Positions 34,328 to 42,156 of a DNA stretch of 64,000 nt are shown here, piece after piece. Source of the stretch: Pseudomonas sp. BCA17. GTDB taxonomy: Bacteria; Pseudomonadota; Gammaproteobacteria; Pseudomonadales; Pseudomonadaceae. The stretch is taken from NCBI RefSeq assembly GCF_004519405.1, contig NZ_SGWI01000001.1:372001-436000 (forward strand). The letters are read 5' to 3'. Each line of letters begins with the position of its first letter. The first letter of the stretch is position 1. A program made the translations under genes and the position numbers. The notes below the pieces were generated by a model, which made no database searches, was not told the origin of the DNA, and was given only the letters and a program-made list of their open reading frames with translations.

Positions 34328-35158
34328 ATGTACGAAAGCCTATTTCGCCGCTACAAGGATCAAGATCCTAAGACTATCTTTGCTCACTTTGGTTGGAAAA
34401 AAGACATTGGTGAAACTTGGGAGTCACCATTTCAAAAGCTTGCTGAAAAAGCTAAAAATGAGCAATGGAATTTTGACAAGCCCGAGTTTAAAAAACCTGG
34501 GGTAGACTTCCCAATCATAGCAAGCTACCTTAACTACACTTTCTTGCGTCTTCAACAGCAGTCTAAAATCAAATTTTCTTCCGACGGATCTAAGGCCTGT
34601 ATAAATACTGGCTTACAGACCCCTGAAGGCAAAGATCTATTTGCCACCTTTTATAAAAACCCAAATGCCGCCGAGCGAAGTCAACCGAGCTGGTCACTAT
34701 TCGGTTACTTTGACGCATATTCCGACAAGGTTAGAGACTTTGAGCCTTTGCCAGACATTGCCACATACATTGACAATCCAAGTGAGTTAGTGTTTGACCA
34801 TAGACTAGATCTAGAAATAGACTTTAAGCACATCCTCACCGATAATGTTGAACGCCTTCCAGAGGTATTGCAAGGCAACTCGGCACTTGCAAAGAACGCA
34901 GTAGACGGGGCAGTTAAACAACTTAAGGAACGTTTAAAGCGAAACTATAAACTGGCAGTTCCGCACTGGTACAATGAGCGCGTTCAATTGCTCTTACCAT
35001 TAAGCATTACCGACGACAATGAAGCAGATGTAGCTTTGGTTGCAGAAAAAGACATTGGCAGAAATAAGTACATGGTCAGAACCATTCTAACTATGGACAT
35101 GGCCTACCTGGATGCTCGAATTATTTGCGCTCCTGATAGAATGTGGCTCAACCCATAA
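34328..35158 (+). CDS. DUF3825-like protein (protein C)
   Basis: A 276-residue protein resembling DUF3825. FPIIASYLNYTFLRLQQQSKIKFSSDG is followed by ACINTGLQTPEGKDLFATFYKN and PSWSLFGYFDAYSDK, the NTGL...GYF block of that domain, then a C-terminal segment (NYKLAVPHWYNERVQLLLPLSITDDNEADVALVAEK). DUF3825 has no established biochemical role; it has been noted in RNA- or defence-related gene contexts. The start has CAGGGATATTT before it. It lies 38 bases after gene B in the same AT-rich operon, and a hairpin follows its end. Confidence 0.72.
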   Translation: MYESLFRRYKDQDPKTIFAHFGWKKDIGETWESPFQKLAEKAKNEQWNFDKPEFKKPGVDFPIIASYLNYTFLRLQQQSKIKFSSDGSKACINTGLQTPEGKDLFATFYKNPNAAERSQPSWSLFGYFDAYSDKVRDFEPLPDIATYIDNPSELVFDHRLDLEIDFKHILTDNVERLPEVLQGNSALAKNAVDGAVKQLKERLKRNYKLAVPHWYNERVQLLLPLSITDDNEADVALVAEKDIGRNKYMVRTILTMDMAYLDARIICAPDRMWLNP

Positions 35159-35180
35159 GCGCATAATTCCATGCATCGTG

Positions 35181-35215
35181 CAAGGGTGGGATAACTGACT
35201 TTTTCCTTCCCTTGC
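35181..35215 (+). terminator. Terminator-like hairpin after the AT-rich operon
   Basis: Inverted repeat GCAAGGG / CCCTTGC with an internal TTTTTCC segment, about 25 bases after the DUF3825 stop. The loop is long, so it is a weak call. Confidence 0.4.
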
Positions 35216-35379
35216 GCGCCCCCCCATATACCCTGTGCTCATTGATTCTATACGCAGCCTGCTCGTAACATCGAAGTTTATTTCTGCGGATTTTATTCCA
35301 CAGTGCTGAAGCAATTTCAAGAGAGCACCAATTGAATAGACCACTGCTATGCTTAGCTATTTTCGATGAGGCTGAAAAT

Positions 35380-35592
35380 ATGTCAGGGAAATATTCACTC
35401 TCAGATTTACTTGAAAGGATGTGCGAGAATCAGCTCGCATTGGAAGAGGCCCTGATGGAGTTGACTCTCGAGAGGGAGAAGCACGGATTGAGTGACGCTG
35501 GTAATAACGTACGTGGTGCTCTATTCGTGATCGGTGAAAACGCCGGCTTCATCAAGCAGGGCCTAGCGAAGCTACGAACCAATGGTCTCTGA
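35380..35592 (+). CDS. Small hypothetical protein, paralogue 1
   Basis: 70 residues from the ATG at 35380 (MSGKYSLSDLLERMCENQ). Strongly similar to the protein at 35945: both share YSLSD(L/V)LER, NQLALE(E/A)ALMELTL, NVRGAL and GENAG(F/Y)IKQGLA(K/R)LR. Predicted two or three amphipathic helices, no signal. An in-frame start at 35332 is less likely because the similarity begins at 35380. Function unknown; the family is small and Pseudomonas-like. Confidence 0.7.
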   Translation: MSGKYSLSDLLERMCENQLALEEALMELTLEREKHGLSDAGNNVRGALFVIGENAGFIKQGLAKLRTNGL

Positions 35593-35944
35593 CAAAGCAC
35601 ACCCCGATTGTGTAGGAGTATGTGCGGGTGTTGGGGGATAGCCCCGTGTTTGCGGGCTGTGACGCTCTTTCACGGCAGGTTGCACAAATGCATATTTAGC
35701 ATGGATTGGCATAGATTGGCATACTGTTTGCCCCATTTATGCCCCACGAGGGCCCGCTGAATCCCGCTTGCCCAGTCAGTCCGATGATGGATTGGGCCTA
35801 ACCCTCCTCAAACGCACCGGCCAACTTGGCTAACCCGCTGTACCTTCTTTGCCTTGTAGCAATTTCTAAGCAAGTCGTAATTACTGCCTAACACGGACAC
35901 TGTGCCGGTACTATGCTTGTGCTTTTCTCGAGGTAGCCGATGCC
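35593..35944. other. Gap between the two paralogues with tandem short repeats
   Basis: No gene seen. Around 35700-35755 it holds a tandem GATTGGCATA pair and a TGCCCCATTTATGCCCCA pair, like arm-type repeats at the edges of integrative elements. The last 50 bases hold GAGGTAGCCGATGCC, the leader of the second paralogue. Confidence 0.45.
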
Positions 35945-36160
35945 ATGCCAAATGATTATTCGCTGTCAGATGTGCTGGAGAGGATCTACGACAACCAGTT
36001 GGCTCTGGAGGCGGCCTTGATGGAGTTAACACTGCGGATCGAGCAGACGGATTCAGTAGAGGTTGGTCAAAACGTCCGAGGAGCGCTGGAGACGACTGGT
36101 GAAAATGCAGGATATATTAAGCAGGGCTTGGCCAGGTTACGAAGAAGGGACATCGACTAG
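35945..36160 (+). CDS. Small hypothetical protein, paralogue 2
   Basis: 71 residues, MPNDYSLSDVLERIYDNQ..., paralogous to the protein at 35380 with conservation over its whole length. Conserved core: NQLALEAALMELTLR, GQNVRGALETTGENAGYIKQGLARLRRR. The ATG has GAGGTAGCC before it. The two copies are separated by about 350 bases carrying possible integrase-arm repeats, so they may mark two elements or a duplication at an insertion boundary. Confidence 0.7.
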   Translation: MPNDYSLSDVLERIYDNQLALEAALMELTLRIEQTDSVEVGQNVRGALETTGENAGYIKQGLARLRRRDID

Positions 36161-36382
36161 GGATTGCAGGCTGGCTCCCTGACGGGATTCAGGACAGCCT
36201 CAGGGAAGCCGAACGATGGGGAATATGAATTATTCTGACGCGCTGCTTCCGGCGACTAGCTGCCATCCCTGACTGGCAGCGTTCGACCAGAATCGGACGC
36301 TCCACGAATACCCTAGCAAGAGTCCACGGTGTTCGGCGTGCAAAGTCAGTTGAAACGCATGCCCAGCAAGGTTGCTGCTGAT

Positions 36383-36958
36383 TCACTTCGGTTTTGCACG
36401 CATGTTCTCTTTGGTTTCCTGGTCAATGATATTACGAAGCGTCTCGAAGAGAGGGGCGGCATCTGTGTATTTTTTGCCATAGGCAAGATTGAATTCGTAA
36501 TCGAAGTCAGGTGGGTTCTTGCCCTGATTGTGCTGGAGCATTGTTTCCAGCTTGTCTAGCGCCTTGACGGCTACTGCCTCGGGCGACAACGCACTTTCGT
36601 AGTCATCCCAAAGTGCCAATATCTCGGTTCTTAAAGATTCATCCAGGGCTCTGGTCAAGAGCACGAGATCGCATCTCTCTTGCTCGCTCTTATTGGGAAA
36701 CGAATTTTTATTGACGGCGGGAATGTCTCCGCTGATGGCCTCTCCCAAGTCGTGGATAAGACACATCTTGAGCATTTTCAGCTTATCGAGTCCCGTCAGA
36801 TAATCGCTGAAGACAACGGCCATCAGGCAAAGACGCCAGCTATGCTCTGCCGTGCTTTCCGTACGCCCTGAAGAAGTGTGTGCGCTTCTGAGTACATCTT
36901 TGAGCTTTTCCGTCTCGCGTAGAAACTCAAGGCGCCCTTTTATTTTTCCGATGTCCAT
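36383..36958 (-). CDS. HD-domain phosphohydrolase (YfbR/HDDC2-like)
   Basis: 191 residues from the ATG at 36958 (MDIGKIKGRLEFLRETEKLK), preceded by CAGGGGTGTTC. HD motifs: ESTAEHSWRLCL (first His) and LIHDLGEAISGDIPA (His-Asp pair with Glu), with a late Asp in ALDKLETMLQHNQGK. The HDDC2/YfbR branch contains 5'-deoxynucleotidases that act on dNMPs. Role here is unknown; HD hydrolases in islands can act in nucleotide control or phage defence, but nothing adjacent proves that. Confidence 0.87.
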   Translation of the reverse strand: MDIGKIKGRLEFLRETEKLKDVLRSAHTSSGRTESTAEHSWRLCLMAVVFSDYLTGLDKLKMLKMCLIHDLGEAISGDIPAVNKNSFPNKSEQERCDLVLLTRALDESLRTEILALWDDYESALSPEAVAVKALDKLETMLQHNQGKNPPDFDYEFNLAYGKKYTDAAPLFETLRNIIDQETKENMRAKPK

Positions 36959-37065
36959 GAACACCCCTGATTCATTCGGCGAGTAAAGTATTGCTCACCT
37001 TGTTCAGACCAGACTAAATCTCAAGGCGCTCAGCGTCCACGCATAAAATATGCATGACTACGCAG

Positions 37066-37623
37066 TCAGAGCGACTCAACCAGGCGTGCCGTTGTTCCGT
37101 CCGAAAGAGCGATACGTGTCCAGCGACATAGGCTTTGGCTAATCGGAACGATGGGCGAATCATTGTTACCTGTTAGAAATTCCAGTGCAGGTGGTGCGAA
37201 AGCTTCCCGCCAACCCAATTTATCTAGGTCAACTTCCTTGCTAAGGATATTTGGTGTCGCGAAGCGCCATAGTGAGCGTCCTAACAGCTCGCTAACAGGA
37301 GTCGCGAACTGGGCTGCTCGCGAAGGTGAGCAGGCAAGCAAACGGTGCGTCAAATCGCAAATGAGATGAACGGGACGCGAGCTTTCACGCACCATTCGGC
37401 CCAGCGCTTGATCTGCGGCTGTAGAAAGGCGAGCGGCCAATAATTTCTCAAGCTTTATATGTGCGAGGGGATCCAACGCCAGTGCGCCACTCTCCCAACG
37501 TGAGATGGTCGATTGGGTGACGCTGAATAACTCCGCCGCATCAGACTGTTTGACCCTGTGTAACTGACGCCACCGTCTTAGCATGACGCCGGGCAAGGTG
37601 GGGTTTGGCCATATGTCAGACAT
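37066..37623 (-). CDS. XRE-family regulator with C-terminal sensor-like region
   Basis: 185 residues from the ATG at 37623 (MSDIWPNPTLPGVMLRRWRQ). Residues about 10-65 form an HTH (RWRQLHRVKQSDAAELFSVTQSTISRWESGALAL). The rest (MVRESSRPVHLICDLTHRLLACSPSRAAQF, then GRSLWRFATPNI) resembles a PAS-like sensor. A longer in-frame start at 37908 adds a low-complexity stretch and is not favoured. It is divergent from the bacteriocin gene, with about 670 bases between, so it could but need not regulate it. Confidence 0.75.
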   Translation of the reverse strand: MSDIWPNPTLPGVMLRRWRQLHRVKQSDAAELFSVTQSTISRWESGALALDPLAHIKLEKLLAARLSTAADQALGRMVRESSRPVHLICDLTHRLLACSPSRAAQFATPVSELLGRSLWRFATPNILSKEVDLDKLGWREAFAPPALEFLTGNNDSPIVPISQSLCRWTRIALSDGTTARLVESL

Positions 37624-38133
37624 TTCGGAATGCGGAAAGTGGATGGGCGAGCAAGTCTGATCTATGCGGGACACATCTGCAAATGGGCTGGGCTGATTAA
37701 AGCTGCATTGATTTCGCGAAAGCTGTGTGTTCCTCCTATGAACGACTGCTCCTCGCCGACGACTGCCAGTAGCGAAGGGCGGGGCGAAAGCGGCAACTTC
37801 GCGACTGAGAGTCAAGCTGGCTAGCCGCAAGCCCGGCGATTGCCTATATAACTTTGCGCAGCGCCGTACTTTCAACCAATCGACATCCTGATACCCAAAC
37901 AGCTCCATGAGTTGGCCTGATGAGGTGCTCTCTTTTTCAGGCAGCTGGAGTTCTTAGTAGGTAGTGCGCTTCCGTCAGCACTCCTCGTAGGGTTTGCTTC
38001 CTTGCAATGCCTGGTAGCTGAGGCTCCATTGAACCTTCCACCCCTACAACCATCCCAAGATTGTGGTAAATGCGAATCAAAACCGTCTGTCGACTTCTTA
38101 TGCATAAATGCATATTTCGATTGATGGGTTAAG
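37624..38133. other. Non-coding stretch upstream of the bacteriocin promoter
   Basis: About 510 bases with no convincing gene. Minus-strand frames here extend the XRE regulator or are short. The palindrome ATGCATAAATGCAT at 38099-38112 precedes the bacteriocin promoter and could be an operator. Confidence 0.4.
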
Positions 38134-38149
38134 CTGTATGGGTATACAG
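38121..38149 (+). promoter_or_regulatory. Bacteriocin promoter with LexA (SOS) box
   Basis: A full LexA-type site CTGT-N8-ACAG at 38134-38149. A possible -35 TTGATG (38121) and -10 TATACA (38143), 16 bases apart, overlap it, so LexA would block RNA polymerase. About 140 bases separate it from the start codon. Confidence 0.75.
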
Positions 38150-38289
38150 TTTTTGTGACGCTCATGCTCACTACGGCCCAAACCCGCCGTAAGGCCAGAT
38201 GCGGTCGAACATGAGTCACGCTAACAAAGGGCATCGTCCTTTTTAGGGACAAAACTGTTAATTACGTGGATGGATAAGGATATAAAATC

Positions 38290-39732
38290 ATGGTCGACAT
38301 AACGCTTCCCCCAATAAACATCACTGCTTCTGAACCTGGCTACCCAGACGTAAATACAAATGGATTGCCTAACCCTGCGCCTAGCCCAGCTGTTATTTTT
38401 CTAATGCAACAACAATCACGAAACCCCTACTATGCGCAGGGGTTGTGGCGAGAGATGCTTATTAAGCTCGCCAATGAGCAGCTAGGTTGGAGCCAGGATG
38501 GTAACGTTGCGCCGGGTTTCACGTACGATCTGCAAGTTGTTCCCTATGCGGACTACTACATATTTCTGCACCCGGGAAATGACGTCAATGGTGCACTTTA
38601 TTACGCAAGCACTAATTACGCCTACCTCACGAACGGCGTTTCAGCGTGTCCTGGACTGACAGGTAACCAACTGACACCAGTTGCTGCATTTGGGCATTTT
38701 GTATATGGACACGGAGCAGCAGCAGAAACATCCATCGCCAACTTTGGATTAAATTCGTCAAATTTTTCTAGCCCCCTCTTGGATGCAGCCTTAGCAGCCG
38801 CTCCGGTGGGCACAGTTACTCCAATTGTTGTGGAAAGCATTCCTGCTGTCGGATCAGTAAGTGATTGGCAACTGTTAACGTGGATTGAGAATACCAGCTT
38901 CAAGGTTGAAGGAACTGTCAATAAAGACGCCGTAGGGAACTATCAGTTTGATGGGAAAATTTCTGCGGGAAACATCACTTACAACACCATTCCCGAAAAT
39001 CTCAAAAGCGCAGTGGGTGAAGCAGCAGCAACTCAGCTTCAGTACGTAGTGCAAAACCTGAACGCTACCCCCTTTGAGATCGTAGTCAAAGGTGATACCC
39101 CTGTATCGATTGGAAAGCAGCTGACACCAGATGAGATTGCTGCTGAGCAAGCACGACAAGCAGCGGCAGCAGAAGCGGCGGCCTATAAAGATGCAGTGAG
39201 CTTCGTTGCCGACACCAACGAGCGAATTCTCGAAAAATACGGGGCAAACATGAGCAAAATTGCTCAAGACCTCCAAGCTGGAGTATCCGGTAAAAAAGTC
39301 AGAAGCTATGCAGAAGCTTTGGCAACCTTCGAGAGAGTGAGTGCCAATCCTAATATCAGGTTGAATGCTCAAGACACTCAGGCTGTCGTTGACGCACTGA
39401 ATGCACTGGACAAGGCAACCCTTGCAGACAATATTAAACGTCTAGGGAAAGGATTTGGCGTTGTTGGTAAAATTGTTCAAGCTGAAACCGTTGGTGAAAA
39501 AGTTATCTCTGGCTATCAAACTGGCGATTGGAAACCACTCATGCTTGAACTTGAGGCAATGGCAATTGGGGCTGGCGCCGGAGCTGTATTGGCAGTTGGT
39601 GTAGCGTTTGCTCTTCCTGCTTTTGCTTCCGCTACTGCTGGTATTATTATAGTATCGATAGCGATGGCCGCAGCTGCCTCTTACATAGACGCTGAAAAAG
39701 TTGATGAGATAAACAATTTTTTCTTAAATTAG
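38290..39732 (+). CDS. Pore-forming colicin/S-type pyocin-like bacteriocin
   Basis: A 480-residue secreted toxin. Residues about 295-480 match the pore-forming domain of pyocin S5/colicin Ia-type toxins (AVSFVADTNERILEKYGANM, FGVVGKIVQ, then TGDWKPLMLELEA), ending in the hydrophobic hairpin IGAGAGAVLAVGVAFALPAFASATAGIIIVSIAMA. A short Ala-rich coil (IAAEQARQAAAAEAAAYK) precedes it. Residues about 1-280 are unlike the coiled receptor domains of pyocin S5. They begin DITLPPINITASE, which is TonB-box-like, and contain VAAFGHFVYGHG. The start follows ATGGATAAGGATATAAAATC. LexA-box control fits DNA-damage induction. Its immunity gene follows. Confidence 0.9.
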   Translation: MVDITLPPINITASEPGYPDVNTNGLPNPAPSPAVIFLMQQQSRNPYYAQGLWREMLIKLANEQLGWSQDGNVAPGFTYDLQVVPYADYYIFLHPGNDVNGALYYASTNYAYLTNGVSACPGLTGNQLTPVAAFGHFVYGHGAAAETSIANFGLNSSNFSSPLLDAALAAAPVGTVTPIVVESIPAVGSVSDWQLLTWIENTSFKVEGTVNKDAVGNYQFDGKISAGNITYNTIPENLKSAVGEAAATQLQYVVQNLNATPFEIVVKGDTPVSIGKQLTPDEIAAEQARQAAAAEAAAYKDAVSFVADTNERILEKYGANMSKIAQDLQAGVSGKKVRSYAEALATFERVSANPNIRLNAQDTQAVVDALNALDKATLADNIKRLGKGFGVVGKIVQAETVGEKVISGYQTGDWKPLMLELEAMAIGAGAGAVLAVGVAFALPAFASATAGIIIVSIAMAAAASYIDAEKVDEINNFFLN

Positions 39733-39807
39733 CCAACAACAACCTGGGCGGACTTTTCCGGCCAGGTTATTGAGTAAGGCTGCAAGATTATTAAAAGGCA
39801 CATCCAT

Positions 39808-40365
39808 ATGAAAATTGAAACACCAAAACAAATCATACCCATCCCCTATTTTTTTGTAATAGCAACCCTGCTGCCCATTTTTCTAATCGTTTTTTTGCTA
39901 CCTGCTTATCCTGACTCTGAATTTTATCTAAAAATAAACGATTTCTTGGATAGTCATTTGCTCGGACAGGTTGGCTATTGGTCGTCAAAATTCCCGTTCA
40001 GTTCAAAAGTCGCGGCTAACTACATAAGTGTTGTTGGCCCTGTACTCGCATTAGTTTTTTTTGTAAAAGTCTATCACGGACTTGTCATGGATCCTGAACA
40101 ATACAAAGATCATACTATTGTAAAATTTATATTCTCAGCAGTGGTCATGCTTAGCTTCATATTTTTCATAGTACATATAAATTATTTTAGCTCGGTGGAT
40201 TTAGGAGAGCAGAGCAGAAGGTGGCGATATCTTGGCGCGAACGTACTTTCTTATGGGCTCTTTTCGTCGGGATGGCTCTTTGTTTTATATGGAATGACTC
40301 TATTTTCGTATGGCTGCTTTATATACTTGCCACGACTTCTGATAAAACGGTACAACAAAAAGTAG
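39808..40365 (+). CDS. Immunity protein of pore-forming bacteriocin
   Basis: A 185-residue integral membrane protein with four hydrophobic segments (IPYFFVIATLLPIFLIVFLLP; VAANYISVVGPVLALVFFVKVY; FIFSAVVMLSFIFFIVHI; YGLFSSGWLFVLYGMTLFSYGCFIYL). Short charged loops and a basic C-terminus (KRYNKK) complete it. Size and topology match immunity proteins of pore-forming colicins and pyocin S5, which sit in the inner membrane and block the pore domain. It lies 75 bases after the toxin gene on the same strand, and its AT-rich base use matches that gene. Confidence 0.87.
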   Translation: MKIETPKQIIPIPYFFVIATLLPIFLIVFLLPAYPDSEFYLKINDFLDSHLLGQVGYWSSKFPFSSKVAANYISVVGPVLALVFFVKVYHGLVMDPEQYKDHTIVKFIFSAVVMLSFIFFIVHINYFSSVDLGEQSRRWRYLGANVLSYGLFSSGWLFVLYGMTLFSYGCFIYLPRLLIKRYNKK

Positions 40366-40526
40366 TGGAATGTCAGATTGGCGCTACAGCATCGCATCTT
40401 CAATGCAGGTTGCCCCGCTCCATCAGCACGCCGACCTAGTGCGCTGCGGGTGACAGTGCCGGCGGCATGGTGGACATCCACGACCGGCGGCTGGTGGTAC
40501 TGACGCCGGACCTGGCCCGAGAATAG
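40366..40526. other. Short gap with decayed coding sequence
   Basis: A 20-codon frame, ATGGTGGACATC to TAG at 40469-40528 (MVDIHDRRLVVLTPDLARE), may belong with the following remnant in another frame. Nothing else seen. Confidence 0.35.
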
Positions 40527-40673
40527 TTGAGCCCGGCCACGCCAAAAGAGCGTGCCGAGCAGATGGTGCTGCACCAGGGCGAGCCGGCCGGGGCCTTTGA
40601 ATGGTTCAAGGTCAGCACCGCCGGGGGCAACGTGAGAAACAAGGAAGCAGGCTTGATTTGGCCAGAGCCCTAG
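40527..40673 (+). pseudogene. 3' remnant of an unidentified coding sequence
   Basis: An open frame reading LSPATPKERAEQMVLHQ, then GAFEWFKVSTAGGNVRNKE and ending LIWPEP. Its GC-rich, protein-like composition contrasts with the AT-rich immunity gene upstream. No start of its own is seen and it overlaps the 3' end of the methylase gene by 4 bases on the other strand. Probably the tail of a gene from a neighbouring element; I cannot name the family. Confidence 0.45.
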
Positions 40674-41464
40674 AACAGCCCACCCAATGCCGCTGGCTCC
40701 CAATTCATGATCACCAGCTCTCCGCTGACCTCGGCCTTCCCCTGCCTCTGATTAGCGGTGCTATACCGAACGTCCACAGTTTCAAAGTGAAACCCCTCAA
40801 ACACCCGTCGGATATCAGGGTGGTCATTGATGCTGACCATCACCTTGCCCTTGCACCGCCGCATGAAGTCGGCCATCCGCTCATAGTTCTCAAACGGAAA
40901 GTCCACGCCATAGCCGGCGGTCTGCCAGTAAGGCGGGTCCATGTAATGGAAGGTGTGCGGCCGGTCGTACCGCTCTGCGCATTCAAGCCAGCCCAGGTTT
41001 TCGACATAGGTGCCAGACAGCCGTTGCCAAGCTGCAGACAGGTTCTCTTCGATCCGCAGCAAGTTGATGGCCGGGCCAGTGGTCGCGGTACCAAACGTCT
41101 GCCCCGTCACCTTGCCAGCAAAGGCATGGTGCTGCAGGTAGAAGAACCGGGCTGCGCGCTGGATGTCGGTGAGAGTTTCCGGGCGGGTCATCTTCTGCCA
41201 CTCGAACACCTGGCGAGAACTGAGCGCCCATTTGAACTGGCGCACAAATTCTTCCAGGTGGTTCTGCACGACGCGGTACAGCGTCACCAGGTCACCGTTG
41301 ATGTCGTTGAGGACTTCAACCGGTGCTGCCTGGGGGCGCATGAAGTAGAGCGCGGCACCGCCGGCAAAGACTTCAACGTAGCATTCGTGTGGCGGGAAGA
41401 GCGGGATAAGGCGGTCGGCCAGGCGGCGTTTGCCGCCCATCCAAGGGATGATGGGTGTAGACAT
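40670..41464 (-). CDS. Phage DNA adenine methylase (Dam family)
   Basis: A 264-residue N6-adenine methyltransferase (D12 class). The AdoMet motif is at the N-terminus (PIIPWMGGKRRLADRLI and YVEVFAGGAALYF). The catalytic motif is HYMDPPYWQT at about residue 173. The C-terminal part has the VMVSINDHPDIRRVF motif. It is the last gene of the prophage late strand. A LexA-type box lies 19 bases upstream of its start, so its transcription may rise under SOS independently of the late promoter. It may protect phage DNA or alter host methylation on induction. Confidence 0.9.
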   Translation of the reverse strand: MSTPIIPWMGGKRRLADRLIPLFPPHECYVEVFAGGAALYFMRPQAAPVEVLNDINGDLVTLYRVVQNHLEEFVRQFKWALSSRQVFEWQKMTRPETLTDIQRAARFFYLQHHAFAGKVTGQTFGTATTGPAINLLRIEENLSAAWQRLSGTYVENLGWLECAERYDRPHTFHYMDPPYWQTAGYGVDFPFENYERMADFMRRCKGKVMVSINDHPDIRRVFEGFHFETVDVRYSTANQRQGKAEVSGELVIMNWEPAALGGLF

Positions 41465-41482
41465 AAAAAAGCAAGACCTTTG

Positions 41483-41498
41483 CTGTATGGATAAACAG
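41483..41498. promoter_or_regulatory. LexA (SOS) box upstream of the adenine methylase
   Basis: CTGTATGGATAAACAG: a complete CTGT-N8-ACAG operator between the methylase start and the spanin genes. The core N8 is A/T-rich at one half, as in real SOS boxes. No other gene start lies close, so the methylase is the likely target. Confidence 0.7.
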
Positions 41499-41613
41499 TG
41501 CTAGGCTCGCTCCGCTTTGTGCACGAAGCAGGAGCCTTGGCTGGACTTGCAGGGACGATCTGCGGGGAAGGTGGCCGGGTTGGATGTTGACGCATCCTGC
41601 CCGGCCGCTCCTT

Positions 41614-42156
41614 TTACTTCGGTGTAGAAACTTCTTTTGCGTAAGCCTGACAGGCCCGCAGAGCGATCAATCCTTGGTCGCCGGCATCGGTGATGCCGAT
41701 AATTCGTTGAGCATGCGCTGGGTCAAGTTGGGCTCTTGCGGTGCCATGAACCACACGGCCGGTGGCGGTGGTGGTTGGCACTGAACAGCTGCCGGTGGTT
41801 TCGGTGGCGGCGAGTACGACTGACAGCCGCAGATCAGCAGTAGCCAGGCGATCACGAAGGCGAGCCTGCTTGGTTTGCTCATCGGTCAATTCCTTGTAGT
41901 GGGTTTCGTCTTTGTTATGCAGGCGGAGCTCCAGAGCAAGGCGTTTGTCCTGCTCGGTACGCTGCAGAGCAGCAGACGCTTGGGATATTTCATTGAGGGT
42001 GTCCGCCTGCAGCCGGGCTTGTCGCTCCAGCACGCGGCCATAACGCCAGTCCTGAGCAGTCCAGGCCAATGCTGCAGATCCTGCGACCACCACCACTAAC
42101 ATCGAGCCGATAGCGGCGATACGGAACTGCGCGGGGATCAGATCGAAGAGACGCAT
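41614..42156 (-). CDS. Rz: Rz-like inner-membrane spanin
   Basis: 180 residues from the ATG at 42156 (MRLFDLIPAQFRIAAIGSML). One N-terminal hydrophobic segment (SMLVVVVAGSAALAW) anchors it in the inner membrane. A long, charged, coiled-coil-like periplasmic stretch follows (LERQARLQADTLNEISQASAALQRTEQDKRLALELRLHNK). It is followed, out of frame and nested inside, by an Rz1 lipoprotein, the classic spanin arrangement. It overlaps the endolysin gene by 19 bases. It fuses inner and outer membranes at lysis. Confidence 0.88.
   Translation of the reverse strand: MRLFDLIPAQFRIAAIGSMLVVVVAGSAALAWTAQDWRYGRVLERQARLQADTLNEISQASAALQRTEQDKRLALELRLHNKDETHYKELTDEQTKQARLRDRLATADLRLSVVLAATETTGSCSVPTTTATGRVVHGTARAQLDPAHAQRIIGITDAGDQGLIALRACQAYAKEVSTPK
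41667..41882 (-). CDS. Rz1: Rz1-like outer-membrane spanin lipoprotein (nested in Rz)
   Basis: 71 residues in a different frame, wholly inside Rz. The signal peptide MSKPSRLAFVIAWLLLICGC carries a lipobox (LICGC), followed by a Pro-rich stretch (SYSPPPKPPAAVQCQPPPPPAV), the hallmark of Rz1. Nested Rz/Rz1 is common in lambda-like phages. Confidence 0.88.
   Translation of the reverse strand: MSKPSRLAFVIAWLLLICGCQSYSPPPKPPAAVQCQPPPPPAVWFMAPQEPNLTQRMLNELSASPMPATKD

Noticed and set aside
37872..38252. 126-codon minus-strand ORF upstream of the bacteriocin
   Set aside because: It runs through the bacteriocin promoter and LexA box and has no recognisable domain.
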